Shown: piece by piece, positions 29,943 through 40,800 of the stretch
How the letters are laid out: the number at the start of each line of letters is the position of its first letter
How positions within the stretch are numbered: position 1 is the first letter of the stretch
DNA from: Carpediemonas membranifera
Taxonomy: Eukaryota > Fornicata
NCBI GenBank assembly: GCA_019828565.1
Contig: JAHDYR010000064.1
Span: 310,001 to 374,000, forward strand
Direction: 5' to 3'
Length of the DNA stretch: 64,000 nucleotides
Made by a program: the position numbers and the translations under genes
The notes under the pieces: generated by a model
The model's input: only the letters and a program-made list of their open reading frames with translations
What the model was told of the DNA's origin: nothing
Database searches by the model: none

Positions 29943-30746
29943 ATGAGCAACACTTCCCTTTCTACCCGTATCATGGACGTATTGTCGCCCGCAGCCATTC
30001 AGAAGCTGAGCATATGCCAGATGCCCGGTGATGGCGTCACACAGCCGACAAACGTGTTGACCGCTGCTACAGATGGCCTCCTGGGCTTCCAGCTATTGCT
30101 AATCAGTGTAGTCTTCATGAGAACCTTCAATTCAGCTCGCAGAAAGACTTCCAAGCGCCGCGCCAAGCTCAGTGATTTCTTCATGAGCCTCTCAATGCTG
30201 CTTAGTGCCGTCATGTCCTTCTCAGGCGTCAAGGACCACACCACAGCGTCTATCGTTGCAGCATATCCATATTGGGTCACTGTGGTGCTCTCTGGCGTGC
30301 TCTCCAGCTGGGCATTCTGCCTGGCATGCGTCTCCGACTGTGTTCGGACTTCCCGCCGCGTAACGATTCACGCGGTGCTTCCCACGCTTATCGTGGCAAG
30401 CGGCCTCTTCTTCACGGTCAACTGCAACTGGACCTTTGTCTCTTTCGGCATCTCCCAGCTCCCCCTTTTCATGCTCGGCGTGCTTTATTCCTTGGCCGCG
30501 TATATGCATTCACGTCTCGCCAACACCGTCAACATCCTCATGATTGTCGGTACTATTGGTAGCATTGGCGTACAGGCGGGCGGGGCGGCCATCGACCTCC
30601 ACCTCGAGGCCATGCCCCACTTCGATTACAACGTGGTTTTCCACTTTGTTCAGATGGCCGTGTTCGCGCTATTCTTCGCTGCTCGGATGTCGGGGCCAGT
30701 CCGCCGCGAACACAGCAGACCGCTCATGGCCAAGAAGGCCAAGTAG
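29943..30746 (+). CDS. Polytopic membrane protein, about seven TM segments
   Basis: 267 residues from the ATG at 29943. A short N-terminus is followed by hydrophobic helices (for example GLLGFQLLLISVVFM, WVTVVLSGVLSSWAFCLACV, LPTLIVASGLFFTV, QLPLFMLGVLYSLAAY, TVNILMIVGTIGSIGVQAG, and the last VVFHFVQMAVFALFFAARM) and a basic tail ending AKKAK. The last helix has a D-x-N-x-x-F-H-x-x-Q pattern, reminiscent of DUF6962/CREST-like seven-helix proteins, whose histidines may bind metal. That link is weak. The KKAK tail could act in ER retrieval. Function unknown. Confidence 0.55.
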   Translation: MSNTSLSTRIMDVLSPAAIQKLSICQMPGDGVTQPTNVLTAATDGLLGFQLLLISVVFMRTFNSARRKTSKRRAKLSDFFMSLSMLLSAVMSFSGVKDHTTASIVAAYPYWVTVVLSGVLSSWAFCLACVSDCVRTSRRVTIHAVLPTLIVASGLFFTVNCNWTFVSFGISQLPLFMLGVLYSLAAYMHSRLANTVNILMIVGTIGSIGVQAGGAAIDLHLEAMPHFDYNVVFHFVQMAVFALFFAARMSGPVRREHSRPLMAKKAK

Positions 30747-30899
30747 GTTGTAAAAGACCAACCGGTGCGAGTTTGTCTCCTTGTTCCTCTATGGGGGTGA
30801 TCACCTTACCTTACATAGCGACAGACACTGGCATCGTCAATGTTGGCTAATGGAGTTGTTGAATAAAGGATCGCTCAAGAACGTTTATTGGTGAAACGC

Positions 30900-32241
<1,342 letters not shown>

Positions 32242-32244
32242 TGT

Positions 32245-32294
32245 CTGTGTTAGGAGGGGAAATTTTCGCGGAAATGCAATGCAGGTGTGAAAAC
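32245..32294 (-). other. Candidate 5'UTR intron of beta-tubulin
   Basis: On the minus strand, CTAACACAG lies 3 nt before the ATG, a perfect match to the 3' motif of the four supported introns. A possible donor, GTTTTC, lies 50 nt upstream of the acceptor. There is no coding test because the upstream exon would be untranslated. Confidence 0.35.
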
Positions 32295-32499
32295 GATTAA
32301 CTTCACGACAATGTGCTCTTCTCATGCACATACACCGTATGTCTCGCTTTCCACTCACACGGCAAGCCCGTTAATTTGAACAAACATGTTGTATAGAACT
32401 AGCCCTCAAGGCGACTCAACGGCGACTTCGACACAATTTCGACACCGACCAAAATTACAGATCATGCCAGGCATGCTATTTACACGTGCTATACAACGC

Positions 32500-33999
32500 C
32501 TATCCCTTTCCCAAGCACTGCACCAGCGCGATATCCGCGGCACGTGCCATTCTCTGCTCCGCAGTCGCCTTGGGTGCTCTTCTCGAGAGAGCTGGACGCG
32601 AAGACGCAGCTGAAGCAAACCTAGTACGAGTCTTAGCGGGTCCACAAGACTGGGCGCGTCTGTTCGTGGGGTTGAAGTGAATCGAGGCGACAGAATCTTC
32701 CCGGAACAAATCTGCCCGTGACTCAACTTGAGTCGCCGCCCTGGAGTCAGCAAGCGAGGGCCGGCGGCGGTTTCCGATGTCCAGCTTCTCGTGGGTGGCC
32801 TTCTCGGCAGCAAGGCTCATGGCCATATAATTAATGGTGGCGGGAAGACGGGTCCCGTCGTTTGACATGCGCCGGCTCTTGCCAGGGAACGCGCCTGCGA
32901 TGTGGGCACCACTGTTAACCCTGGGGAGTGGGTTGCGGGTCTTCTCCTCCTCCTGCTTGCGGTAGCCGTGGTTCACGAGCGGCTCGATGTACGCCGGTAT
33001 CTCAGGCCGCGGTGGGGGCGTCTTAATCTGTTCAGGGGTGTCTATCTTCACCGGAGGAGCTGCAGGGACGAGATACTCGTCGTTAACCTGCTTGTCGTGG
33101 GTGACAATATGATCGTTAACCTGCGACCTGTTCTTGTCAATCTTCCCCCTGATAAACCGCTCAACTGGCCTTCTAGCCTCGAAGTCCAGCTTCTTGAGCA
33201 GTTCTGCCCGTGCTGCCATGCCCGAATTACCTCGGCCCTGGTCCTTCTTCTCGTAGTCCGGGTTCAGCGGGTTAGAATGGCGGCCGTCACGCCAGGCAAG
33301 GGGGATGGCGGGCTTGGCGCCAGGAATATCAGCACAGGAGACCGTGTTGCGCACAGTGCGGCGGGCTGGGTAGTTGAGTTGGGGGCGGGCTCCGGGAATG
33401 TCGTCGATGTTGTGCTTATCGATCATCCGACGATCCATCGCCGAGTGGGCCCGTCTTGTCCTAGGCTTTGAGCCCTCGATCTGCCCAACCACGCCAGCCG
33501 CCTGGAAGTTGAGTGGGGCCTCGGGGTCGACCCCATAGGCCGGTGTCAGGCTCGAATAGACCGGGTCGAGCGGGTTAGTCATCCGCTTGGACGGTGTGGG
33601 CTTGCGAACGATGTCGGACACGTCGAGGGTGAGCTGGGGTATGGGCTGGGACCTCATAAAGGGCGGATCGGGCTCGATGACGTCCGTGCGCAGAGTAGAG
33701 ACGCTGCGGGGACGGCCAGGGTACAGGGGCTTGGGACATGCACCTTCTACATCACCAACGTTATACCGGTCGCCTTTGAAAGGGACCTCGGGCGGCGGGG
33801 CCTGCTTGACGGGAGGGAGTCCGTAGTCTGGGTCGATGGGGTTCACCACACGGGTTGTCTTCCAGCCCTTTGGAAGTGGATATGCTCCCTCTATATCGCG
33901 GGTGTTAAGGATGTAGTTTGGACGCTCGGATTTGAACGAAGTCGCGCTGCGTTGAGTTTCCATGAAACTAGAGGAGTTGTCGGAGTTTTGCGTGAACAT
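32500..33999 (-). CDS. NPLxPxY / DIxGAxP repeat protein, probably cytoskeletal
   Basis: 499 residues from the ATG at 33999; the frame runs a little further upstream but without an ATG. The protein is basic, Pro-rich and probably disordered. It repeats two short motifs: D[IV]xGAxP (DIEGAYP, DVEGACP, DIPGARP, DIPGAKP, HIAGAFP) and NP[IL][DN]PxY (NPIDPDY, NPLDPVY, NPLNPDY), usually separated by basic stretches. Such paired motifs occur in protist flagellar or axoneme-associated proteins that lie along microtubules; that comparison is from memory and soft. There is no enzyme fold or membrane segment. It sits next to the beta-tubulin gene on the same strand. Confidence 0.6.
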   Translation of the reverse strand: MFTQNSDNSSSFMETQRSATSFKSERPNYILNTRDIEGAYPLPKGWKTTRVVNPIDPDYGLPPVKQAPPPEVPFKGDRYNVGDVEGACPKPLYPGRPRSVSTLRTDVIEPDPPFMRSQPIPQLTLDVSDIVRKPTPSKRMTNPLDPVYSSLTPAYGVDPEAPLNFQAAGVVGQIEGSKPRTRRAHSAMDRRMIDKHNIDDIPGARPQLNYPARRTVRNTVSCADIPGAKPAIPLAWRDGRHSNPLNPDYEKKDQGRGNSGMAARAELLKKLDFEARRPVERFIRGKIDKNRSQVNDHIVTHDKQVNDEYLVPAAPPVKIDTPEQIKTPPPRPEIPAYIEPLVNHGYRKQEEEKTRNPLPRVNSGAHIAGAFPGKSRRMSNDGTRLPATINYMAMSLAAEKATHEKLDIGNRRRPSLADSRAATQVESRADLFREDSVASIHFNPTNRRAQSCGPAKTRTRFASAASSRPALSRRAPKATAEQRMARAADIALVQCLGKG

Positions 34000-34147
34000 T
34001 TTGAGCTTGATGCGTGCTTGTATGCTTAATGAATGCTGCTTTGTGTCTTGAAGAGCCTTCTGCACACAGAGAATTCGCCCTGCGTCCGTGAGAAATTTCG
34101 CAGAATACGGTCCGACAGAATATGGTACGGATTTGAAGATTTATCGT

Positions 34148-35866
34148 TCAATCATCCTCTGTCGCTTCATCCTCGACCTGCTCACCATCCTCGACTTCTT
34201 CAACGCTCTCCTCCACCTGCCCCCGCCTGGCCGCGTCATCCGGGTAGTATTCGGTCACATCAATGTCCATCGCTGCCTGAATCAGCGCCGCCAGCTTATT
34301 ATGGGTCCCAACTGACCCCGCGTCCTGGGGCAAGCCACATAAATGGGTCGGCTGCTTCAGGATCCTGTCATCCGAGACAGAGATCACACCGATGTCTGCA
34401 GCCCCGGCCCAAGGCCCCAGGACAGTCTCAGCCATCGCAGTGGTTGGGACGACCCTATGTGACTCCGGAGCTGGGTCAGGTAGGGCCCCTCGGAGGTCGA
34501 ACCCGTGTAAAAGATCGACTTTCCCCACGAGCCGGGTCGCCCCGAATGAATCGACTTGGTGTGGAGTCACAGAGACCAGCCAAGACCGGAGAATACCGCA
34601 TGGCCAGACTACTGAGAGCATGGGGGAGTCCAGCTGGGGCTCGCTGTCGGATGTTGGGTAGCTGAAAAACATTGTCGCAGATTGGGCGGTTATTGTGGTC
34701 GTATCTAGATTCGTACCAATGTCAATCTTATACTCGACCAGCGGACCGACCGTTGGAATATTCGTGTCACGTGCTGGACCAGATTTCATGTATTCCGGCA
34801 GATAGTCCGGCACAGGCACTGTCGCGTGGGTCCCAGCGGTCCCCTCTCCGTCGAAGTCGATGGCGTATACGCGCACAGTACCCTTAGCTGTGAGCAGCGC
34901 CACGAACCTGTCGTCCGGGCTGAACGCGGCCCCCAGCAGCGGGGTTCTCGACCCGCCCCTTGTCAGGCGGCATGCCACGGCGGGTGAGCTAGACGCCCTT
35001 ATAATAGACACGACCCTCGCGTCCTGATGCGCCACGGCCAAGAGAAGTCCAGTTCGGCTCCACCACATGCCCCCGGATGGCCCCTCGAGTGAATACGACG
35101 CTAGCCGGGTCGGCCCGCTGTGTATGGCGACAGTAACCGCGGCAGGGCGACGGACACCGATGAGGGAGTCGACTGAACCTGCGACTGTGGCTCGGATGGC
35201 TGTGGCGGCGGGTAGAGGAGCTTGATCAGAGGTGTCGGTGGCTGTGAACGAGGTGCTTAACAGGGCGAGCCAGCGGGCTGACCCGGCGACCGCTGGTGTC
35301 GACTGTGACTCAACTGGGGTGACAACTGTCTGCTCGAGTGTGCGCGTGTCAAGGTGCACGACGGAGTCGCTGTACAAGATCACAGAATCTGATCCCACGG
35401 GGGCCAGGTCGATAACATCGCCGCCGCCTGCGACTCTGAGCTCAAGTTTGCCTGAGAATAGTCCGTAAACGCAGACGGGCATATGACACGCATCATGGGG
35501 CGGCCCGACGACAATGCGGGTCGGCCCTTCCGCTGAGCCCACCAGGACGGCCGACCCTACTGGTGATTCGGTGGTGATGGCCCAGGCCTGGTACATTGCC
35601 GTGGGGTGGATCTGTTGAAACTGGAAGTAGCAACGGAAGACACGCAGCTGTGTTTCAAGGGCACAGATAAGATAAGTAGTGCCGTTAATCGTTTGAAACT
35701 TGGTATAATCCCATGGTTTGCGGAGTGTAGCAGATGGGAGGAAGATATCGTTCTCTTGGTGGCGTAGCGTCTCAACCCAGTCGCGGACAACATTATACTT
35801 CGAGACTACGCTGTCCAGAAGTGCTCTATTCATGCTGGAAGCCTTATTAGTCATTGTTGAGTTCAT
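34148..35866 (-). CDS. BCAS3-like WD40 protein
   Basis: 572 residues. A beta-propeller is suggested by blade-like repeats. The best match to the BCAS3/PROPPIN-like group is GGMWWSRTGLLLAVAHQDARV followed by CRLTRGGSRTPLLGAAFSPD and RFVALLTAKGTVRVYAID. That layout (T-x-RG-x-x-x-x-x-I-x-x-x-x-FS-x-D, then GT-x-x-[VI]) is typical of BCAS3, which with PHAF1 binds phosphoinositides at phagophores in animals. The C-terminus is strongly acidic (EESVEEVEDGEQVEDEATEDD in total). The propeller assignment is reasonable; BCAS3 identity is tentative. ATGs at 35866 and 35833 are both possible. Confidence 0.5.
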   Translation of the reverse strand: MNSTMTNKASSMNRALLDSVVSKYNVVRDWVETLRHQENDIFLPSATLRKPWDYTKFQTINGTTYLICALETQLRVFRCYFQFQQIHPTAMYQAWAITTESPVGSAVLVGSAEGPTRIVVGPPHDACHMPVCVYGLFSGKLELRVAGGGDVIDLAPVGSDSVILYSDSVVHLDTRTLEQTVVTPVESQSTPAVAGSARWLALLSTSFTATDTSDQAPLPAATAIRATVAGSVDSLIGVRRPAAVTVAIHSGPTRLASYSLEGPSGGMWWSRTGLLLAVAHQDARVVSIIRASSSPAVACRLTRGGSRTPLLGAAFSPDDRFVALLTAKGTVRVYAIDFDGEGTAGTHATVPVPDYLPEYMKSGPARDTNIPTVGPLVEYKIDIGTNLDTTTITAQSATMFFSYPTSDSEPQLDSPMLSVVWPCGILRSWLVSVTPHQVDSFGATRLVGKVDLLHGFDLRGALPDPAPESHRVVPTTAMAETVLGPWAGAADIGVISVSDDRILKQPTHLCGLPQDAGSVGTHNKLAALIQAAMDIDVTEYYPDDAARRGQVEESVEEVEDGEQVEDEATEDD

Positions 35867-36451
35867 TTCTGATGAGAAATCCGTACTTGGTCGAATGATC
35901 CTGCACTATCCTGCGGGGCCAGTAGCGATCGACCCTGGCATGCTTTGACTGAACCCGTGGTCATGGAATCTCGTATGACCTCTGAGATGGTCGGTACCTC
36001 AGTCTTTTCGCCATTTTTTGTTCTGAAGCTGAGGCTGGCATTTGACGACTCCCTCGCCCCAAAGGCAGCATCAGGCAAGACTGGAAGCTGATGGGCCACT
36101 GGCGATACTGGTTGAATACATGCTGGATGAGGGCTGGCTGGGTGCCTTTCGTTCATGATCAACCTGGTTGACCGACCGCCGTTGCCGTTGACTCAGGCCA
36201 GACAGGCATCATGGATAAATTGACTGTCAGCAACAATAGTTGGCAGTATATCTTCAGTTCTCAAGGGTCCACAGACTTGGCTATGAAGAGTCGGGCTGCA
36301 GAAATCCACCCAACCCTTCAAGTCACATTTCTCCAGCCTGTAGCTCGCCAGTGACAATAACAAAGGAAAAAGACCCACATTTAGCCCATCACGTCGGAAA
36401 CAAGCATTTTTACAACATTCTAAACCAGGCCGCCCTTTCAACGGCCCATCT
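35867..36451. other. Intergenic region
   Basis: About 585 bp between the BCAS3-like gene's 5' end and the 3' end of the PP2A subunit gene, both on the minus strand. I see no coding frame, RNA gene or repeat. Confidence 0.4.
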
Positions 36452-37791
36452 CTACTTCGCACCATACAAAAACAGGTTTGTAAGCGTAGCGATTGCTATG
36501 ATATTAGCCTGCGGGTGCCAGTCCAGATGCACCACCTTCTTGGCCGTGTTAACGTCACCCACCCAGCCTGTCTTGTTGCGGCGGGTAGCACCGAGTTTCT
36601 CCTCCTTCGTACGGCCACGGGACGCCTCAATACAGACACCACCCCGACCCATCCTATCGTAAATGTGGAAGTTGTTGTTGTAACTTCCGGTCAAAACGTG
36701 CGAGCCGTTTGGAGAGACAGCACACTCAAAACGATCAAATATAGCGTCCTGCTCGAACAACTGGGGCAAATGAGGCTTGAGGCTGTCGTGAATCGGGATG
36801 GTGTGCAGCGGCCGCGACTCCATGGCGACGTCCCACACCTTGAGCGAGAGAAAGTCCCGGGCAAAGATGTACTTGCCATCCGCTGAGAAAGTGAGGTCAG
36901 AGATGGATGAGGCGATCTCTTGGTGGTATGTGCGTTGGGACGAGGCTTGTTGGTCATTAAACGTCTTGCTGCCATAGTCGCACAGTGCCGAGGCGCGTAA
37001 GTCACAAAGACGGATCAGGTTTCGAGAAGTGCCGTATGCAAAAACAGCGCTGCTCTTTGGATGGTACGTTGCCGTGGTAATCACTTCCACAAGGTTGTCC
37101 AAACTGGGGGGCTTGATGTCGACGGCGTTGAACGTCGTTGCCGTTGTCTCTAAGTCCCAAATGTTCACGCGGAGATCATCCGCGGACAGGAAAGACGTCC
37201 CCTCGCTGCTGAGGGCAAGGCTGTTGATGTGGTAGTCGTGGACGCATTCGTACTGCCTCTTGGGGGACGCCCCGACCATTCCAGAGCCCCTCACGATACG
37301 GGGGATGCCTAGAGACCTTGGGGTGTCCTTAAGGAGGTTTCCAAACGACGGTGCCTTGTCCGCTTTGTTATGTACTTTCCATAGTTTGATCGTCTTGTCG
37401 TTGGTGGTCAGCATGAATCTCCCGCCGCACTGGTCATGACACCACTTGATCTTGTTGACTTGCTCGGGGATCTCGATGCTTCTGAGGTAGTCGAATTCGG
37501 GTTGATGAGACTCGAATTCTGTTACGAAGCGATATTCCACGTGGCGGCGGTGGTTCTTGTCCTTGGTCTCCACGCGTTCAAAGACAACGACACGGCCTCC
37601 ACGATCCCCAACAGCGAGAAAGTTCCCGTCCATATTGAATGCTACAGCAGAAATGATGTCTTCTGGATAAGAAGAAGGATAATGGGAATGGACAAACCGT
37701 CTTTCACGTCCTGGACAGCGGAGATGTCACCAAAGACCTGTGCAAAGCGCCAGGACGATCGATCGTCCACCTGTCGATGAGATCCATCCAT
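36452..37791 (-). CDS. PPP2R2A: PP2A regulatory subunit B55 (two exons)
   Basis: Exons 37791-37698 and 37662-36452 encode 434 residues. Exon 1 gives the short N-terminus with WRFAQVFG, the B55 WxFxQVxG start. Splicing yields DVKDEDIISAVAFN, the first WD blade, followed by LAVGDRGGRVVVFERVE. Later family blocks are EFDYLRSIEIPEQVNKI, LLTTNDKTIKLWK-type sequence (MLTTNDKTIKLWKV), CVHDYHINSLALSSEGTSFL and LRVNIWDLE, ending in HPQANIIAIATLTNLFLY. B55 is the seven-bladed propeller that directs protein phosphatase 2A to substrates, especially mitotic CDK sites. Without exon 1 the first blade is incomplete. It starts about 100 bp downstream of the polymerase epsilon gene on the same strand. Confidence 0.92.
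37663..37697 (-). other. Spliceosomal intron, 35 nt
   Basis: On the minus strand it starts GTTTGTCC and ends CTTATCCAG. It is phase 1: G plus AA forms the Glu of KDEDIISAV. Removing it restores the B55 N-terminus. It shares GTTTGT with the polymerase epsilon intron. Confidence 0.88.
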
Positions 37792-37889
37792 GTTGCAAAC
37801 AAAGTTGCAAACACCTGCCATAAAATGCCTCTTGAATCTCCTCAATCGAATCTGATATCCTAATAGTGTGTTTAATCCACAAAATAAGA

Positions 37890-40800
37890 TCATATTTGCA
37901 TGACGTTGAAGTCGAACCTGCCGGCCCGACTTAGATCGATCTCCCCAACTTCTCCAGTCGCTGCGAAAGACCCAGAAGTGCCAAACAGACCAACACCAGT
38001 CTCAAACGACAGCCGCAGCGACGAGCTCATGATGACAGCATCCGGCTGGGGCCAGAGGTCGAGTGTGTGCTGCAGATCCCTCATGACAGGCTGGCCTGGG
38101 CGGACAAGTGAGGCCTGAGATACGATGGCATAGCGCAGGTTAGCCGCCTCACTGCCGCCGAGCTCCTGAATCGAGTCTGCCTGGAGTTGACGGATGAGGT
38201 CGCCTGAGAAGAGGACCACACGCTTGTCGAACACCCGGATCCGCATGGGGTTGGACCCGTTGACGACGGTCGGCACAGCTACAGAGACGGGGGCGAGGAT
38301 CTCATCGGGCATGGACGGGGCCGGACGGAAGCCTGGGAACGCGATGTTCTCCGCCATCATCACGACAAGCGTGGTGCGGCCGTCCCTGCATGCTGCTGAG
38401 AGCGGGGGATGAGCTTCGAGAAGTGTGGCCAGCCTGATCATGGCGTCGGAGAGGGCTGACCCGCCGTTGCACCAGTCCACCTCGTCCTTGCTAAACGGGC
38501 CACAGAGAACGAGCACGCGGGGCAGGTTCTCGCAGCACTCGCGGAGGAGGTGGGCGACCCGTTTCCTCTGGGCGGGTGTGTCGAGCAGGCAGTCGAAGGC
38601 GATCCTCAGGTTGGTGGGGTCGCCCTTCAACACGGCATCGTCACGAGCGGCATTGAGCACGTCAGCGTGGACGGCAGACAGCGGTGTCGGTTCGAACCAG
38701 GGCACGGGACCGATCGCTGTCCGACCAGCGTCCGAGTCGACGAGAGTGATGGTGTGTGGCCGCAGCACAGGCTTGCCCTGGTCGTCATACCCCACAGCGC
38801 CTTGTACCGTGACAAACATGCCGAGTGCGTACACTCCTGGCCCAAACTCAGTGTGCTCGTCGGGCTTGACGCCGATCCAGCCAGTGGTGTCCTCAAGACG
38901 GAAACCATCGTCCACTCTGGTGAGCATGCCAACAACCTTCCACAGCTTGTTCCGGTGGGAGTTGAGCTTCACGTCGTTGATCTTTGCCGCCCGCTCCTCG
39001 AGGTGAGTTTCTCTGCTTCTCACTGCCATTCGTGCCACCGTCATCCTCATGTTAGCGGAGTCAGCCATCTGCCCGTCGCGGGGGAGCCCAGGCTTGCCAG
39101 GGACAAAGCCGTCGCCCGAGAGTGCCGGGCGAACAATAGGAACTCGGCTGATGGGCACGGGCTCAACTATGGGCGTGGCGAGCTGGGGCCCGCTGTCCTG
39201 GTCGAGCAGGGCGATGAGCGCGCTGTTGCTGAGCCTGTGCTGGCCCTTAACGCCCTTCATCCGGTCCTTCGTGTCCTTGAGTAGACGCTTCACGCTGCTA
39301 ACTCCGCCGGGCTCGGCATACAAGGGAACAAGGATGTTGAGCGGGTTGTCGTTCGAGTCGATCGACATGCCGGCCCGCTGAACAAGCTTGGCGACGACCG
39401 GGCCGTTCTTCGCCTCCTCAGCCGTTCTAGCCCTCCATCTACCTGAGGCGTCGCGGTGGGTCTGGCGTGATTCGGCCTCTTCCTCCTCGACATAGCGGTG
39501 CTGGGCGATGTCGATGGCCGCTCCGAGCCTCTCCAAGCCGTAAAGCCCCGCGATCCTTCTCAGCGGCTCCACGTCAGCCTTGAACTGGTCGAGACCGTAT
39601 CGGGGAACGTATTTCCCGCCGCAGCCTGCGAGACATGAGTTGGGGCCAACTACGTGCATGCGGGGTGCGCCACAGTTGTCGCACACAGCGTCAGTGGAGT
39701 TGAACCGGGTGAAAGCAGCCGTGAGCTTCTCCATGAGCCTGGCCTCGAGCTTGTCCCTGCTGAACTGGTAGCCACAAGACTCCCTGGGGCAAACAGGCCC
39801 GCCTTGGGCGATAGACTTGGTGTCGCCGAGCAGGTCGCATGGGTACACCTGGTTGCACTTGTCGCAGAATAGCCCGCTGAGGATGAATGCCGTAGTTGGC
39901 CGCGGCCAGACCGAGATCATGTCTGCGCCGACTGGGGCGGCCCTTGTTGTGGTAGACAGGGCGGCCTGCTGGATGGCAGCGGTGAACTCGGCTCTGATTC
40001 TAGCCCCCTCGTCGGAATCCTGGGCCGCCATGAACCTGTCCAGCTCGACGACAAGCGCCCTGCTGCATTGTACGAACTCCGACTCCACAGAGTCGTGGGG
40101 TCGGGACCACGGGACACCGCTGGGCCACGCGATGGCTTCGGACCCGGCCGCAGTGAGCGAATGGATAGTGTTACGGGCCGCGTTGAGCTGAGAATAAAAG
40201 ATGGAGCGGTAACGACCCATGGCCTTGAGCAGACCCGCCTTGACCATGTCAGTGGTCACCAGGGCGTCGGGGTCTCGTGCCTCAGGGTCGTCCAGGTCAA
40301 GCGTGTCTGCGGCCTGGGTGGCCTGGCCCCCGCCTTGGAAACTACCCCGGACGGCCTCTACTAGTGCAGAGTCGAGCGGCCGGCCGTAGAGGTCGTGCCA
40401 CATAAAGTGGAGTGGCACGACGAGGGCGTTCATCGCGATGGCGCGCAAGTTCTGGGCGGTAGTCTGGGGGAAAACGTCGAGGAAGTCGAAGCCGACGATC
40501 GTGTGGGTCGGCTGAGCCTGTGCTGCGATCTCTTCCCCGCTGAGGGCGCCGATACCGATGTAGTTGAGCGAGTCGACGAACAGCAGGGCGTCATAAAGTG
40601 TGACTGATCGCGGCACGAGCTGAAGCAGCGGGAACGGAGAGTTCCTGCCGTTGACAGTGTCCACGAGCCGCCTCAGCACCGCCTGGGCCTTGTCGACCGA
40701 GAACATGCCTGTGTCCAGCACGACTCGGTTGAAGTCGAGGTGGATGACAGTCAACCCGTGGTCTTCGATGAGGGCCGCCAGCTGTCTGTGTACTCCGTTC

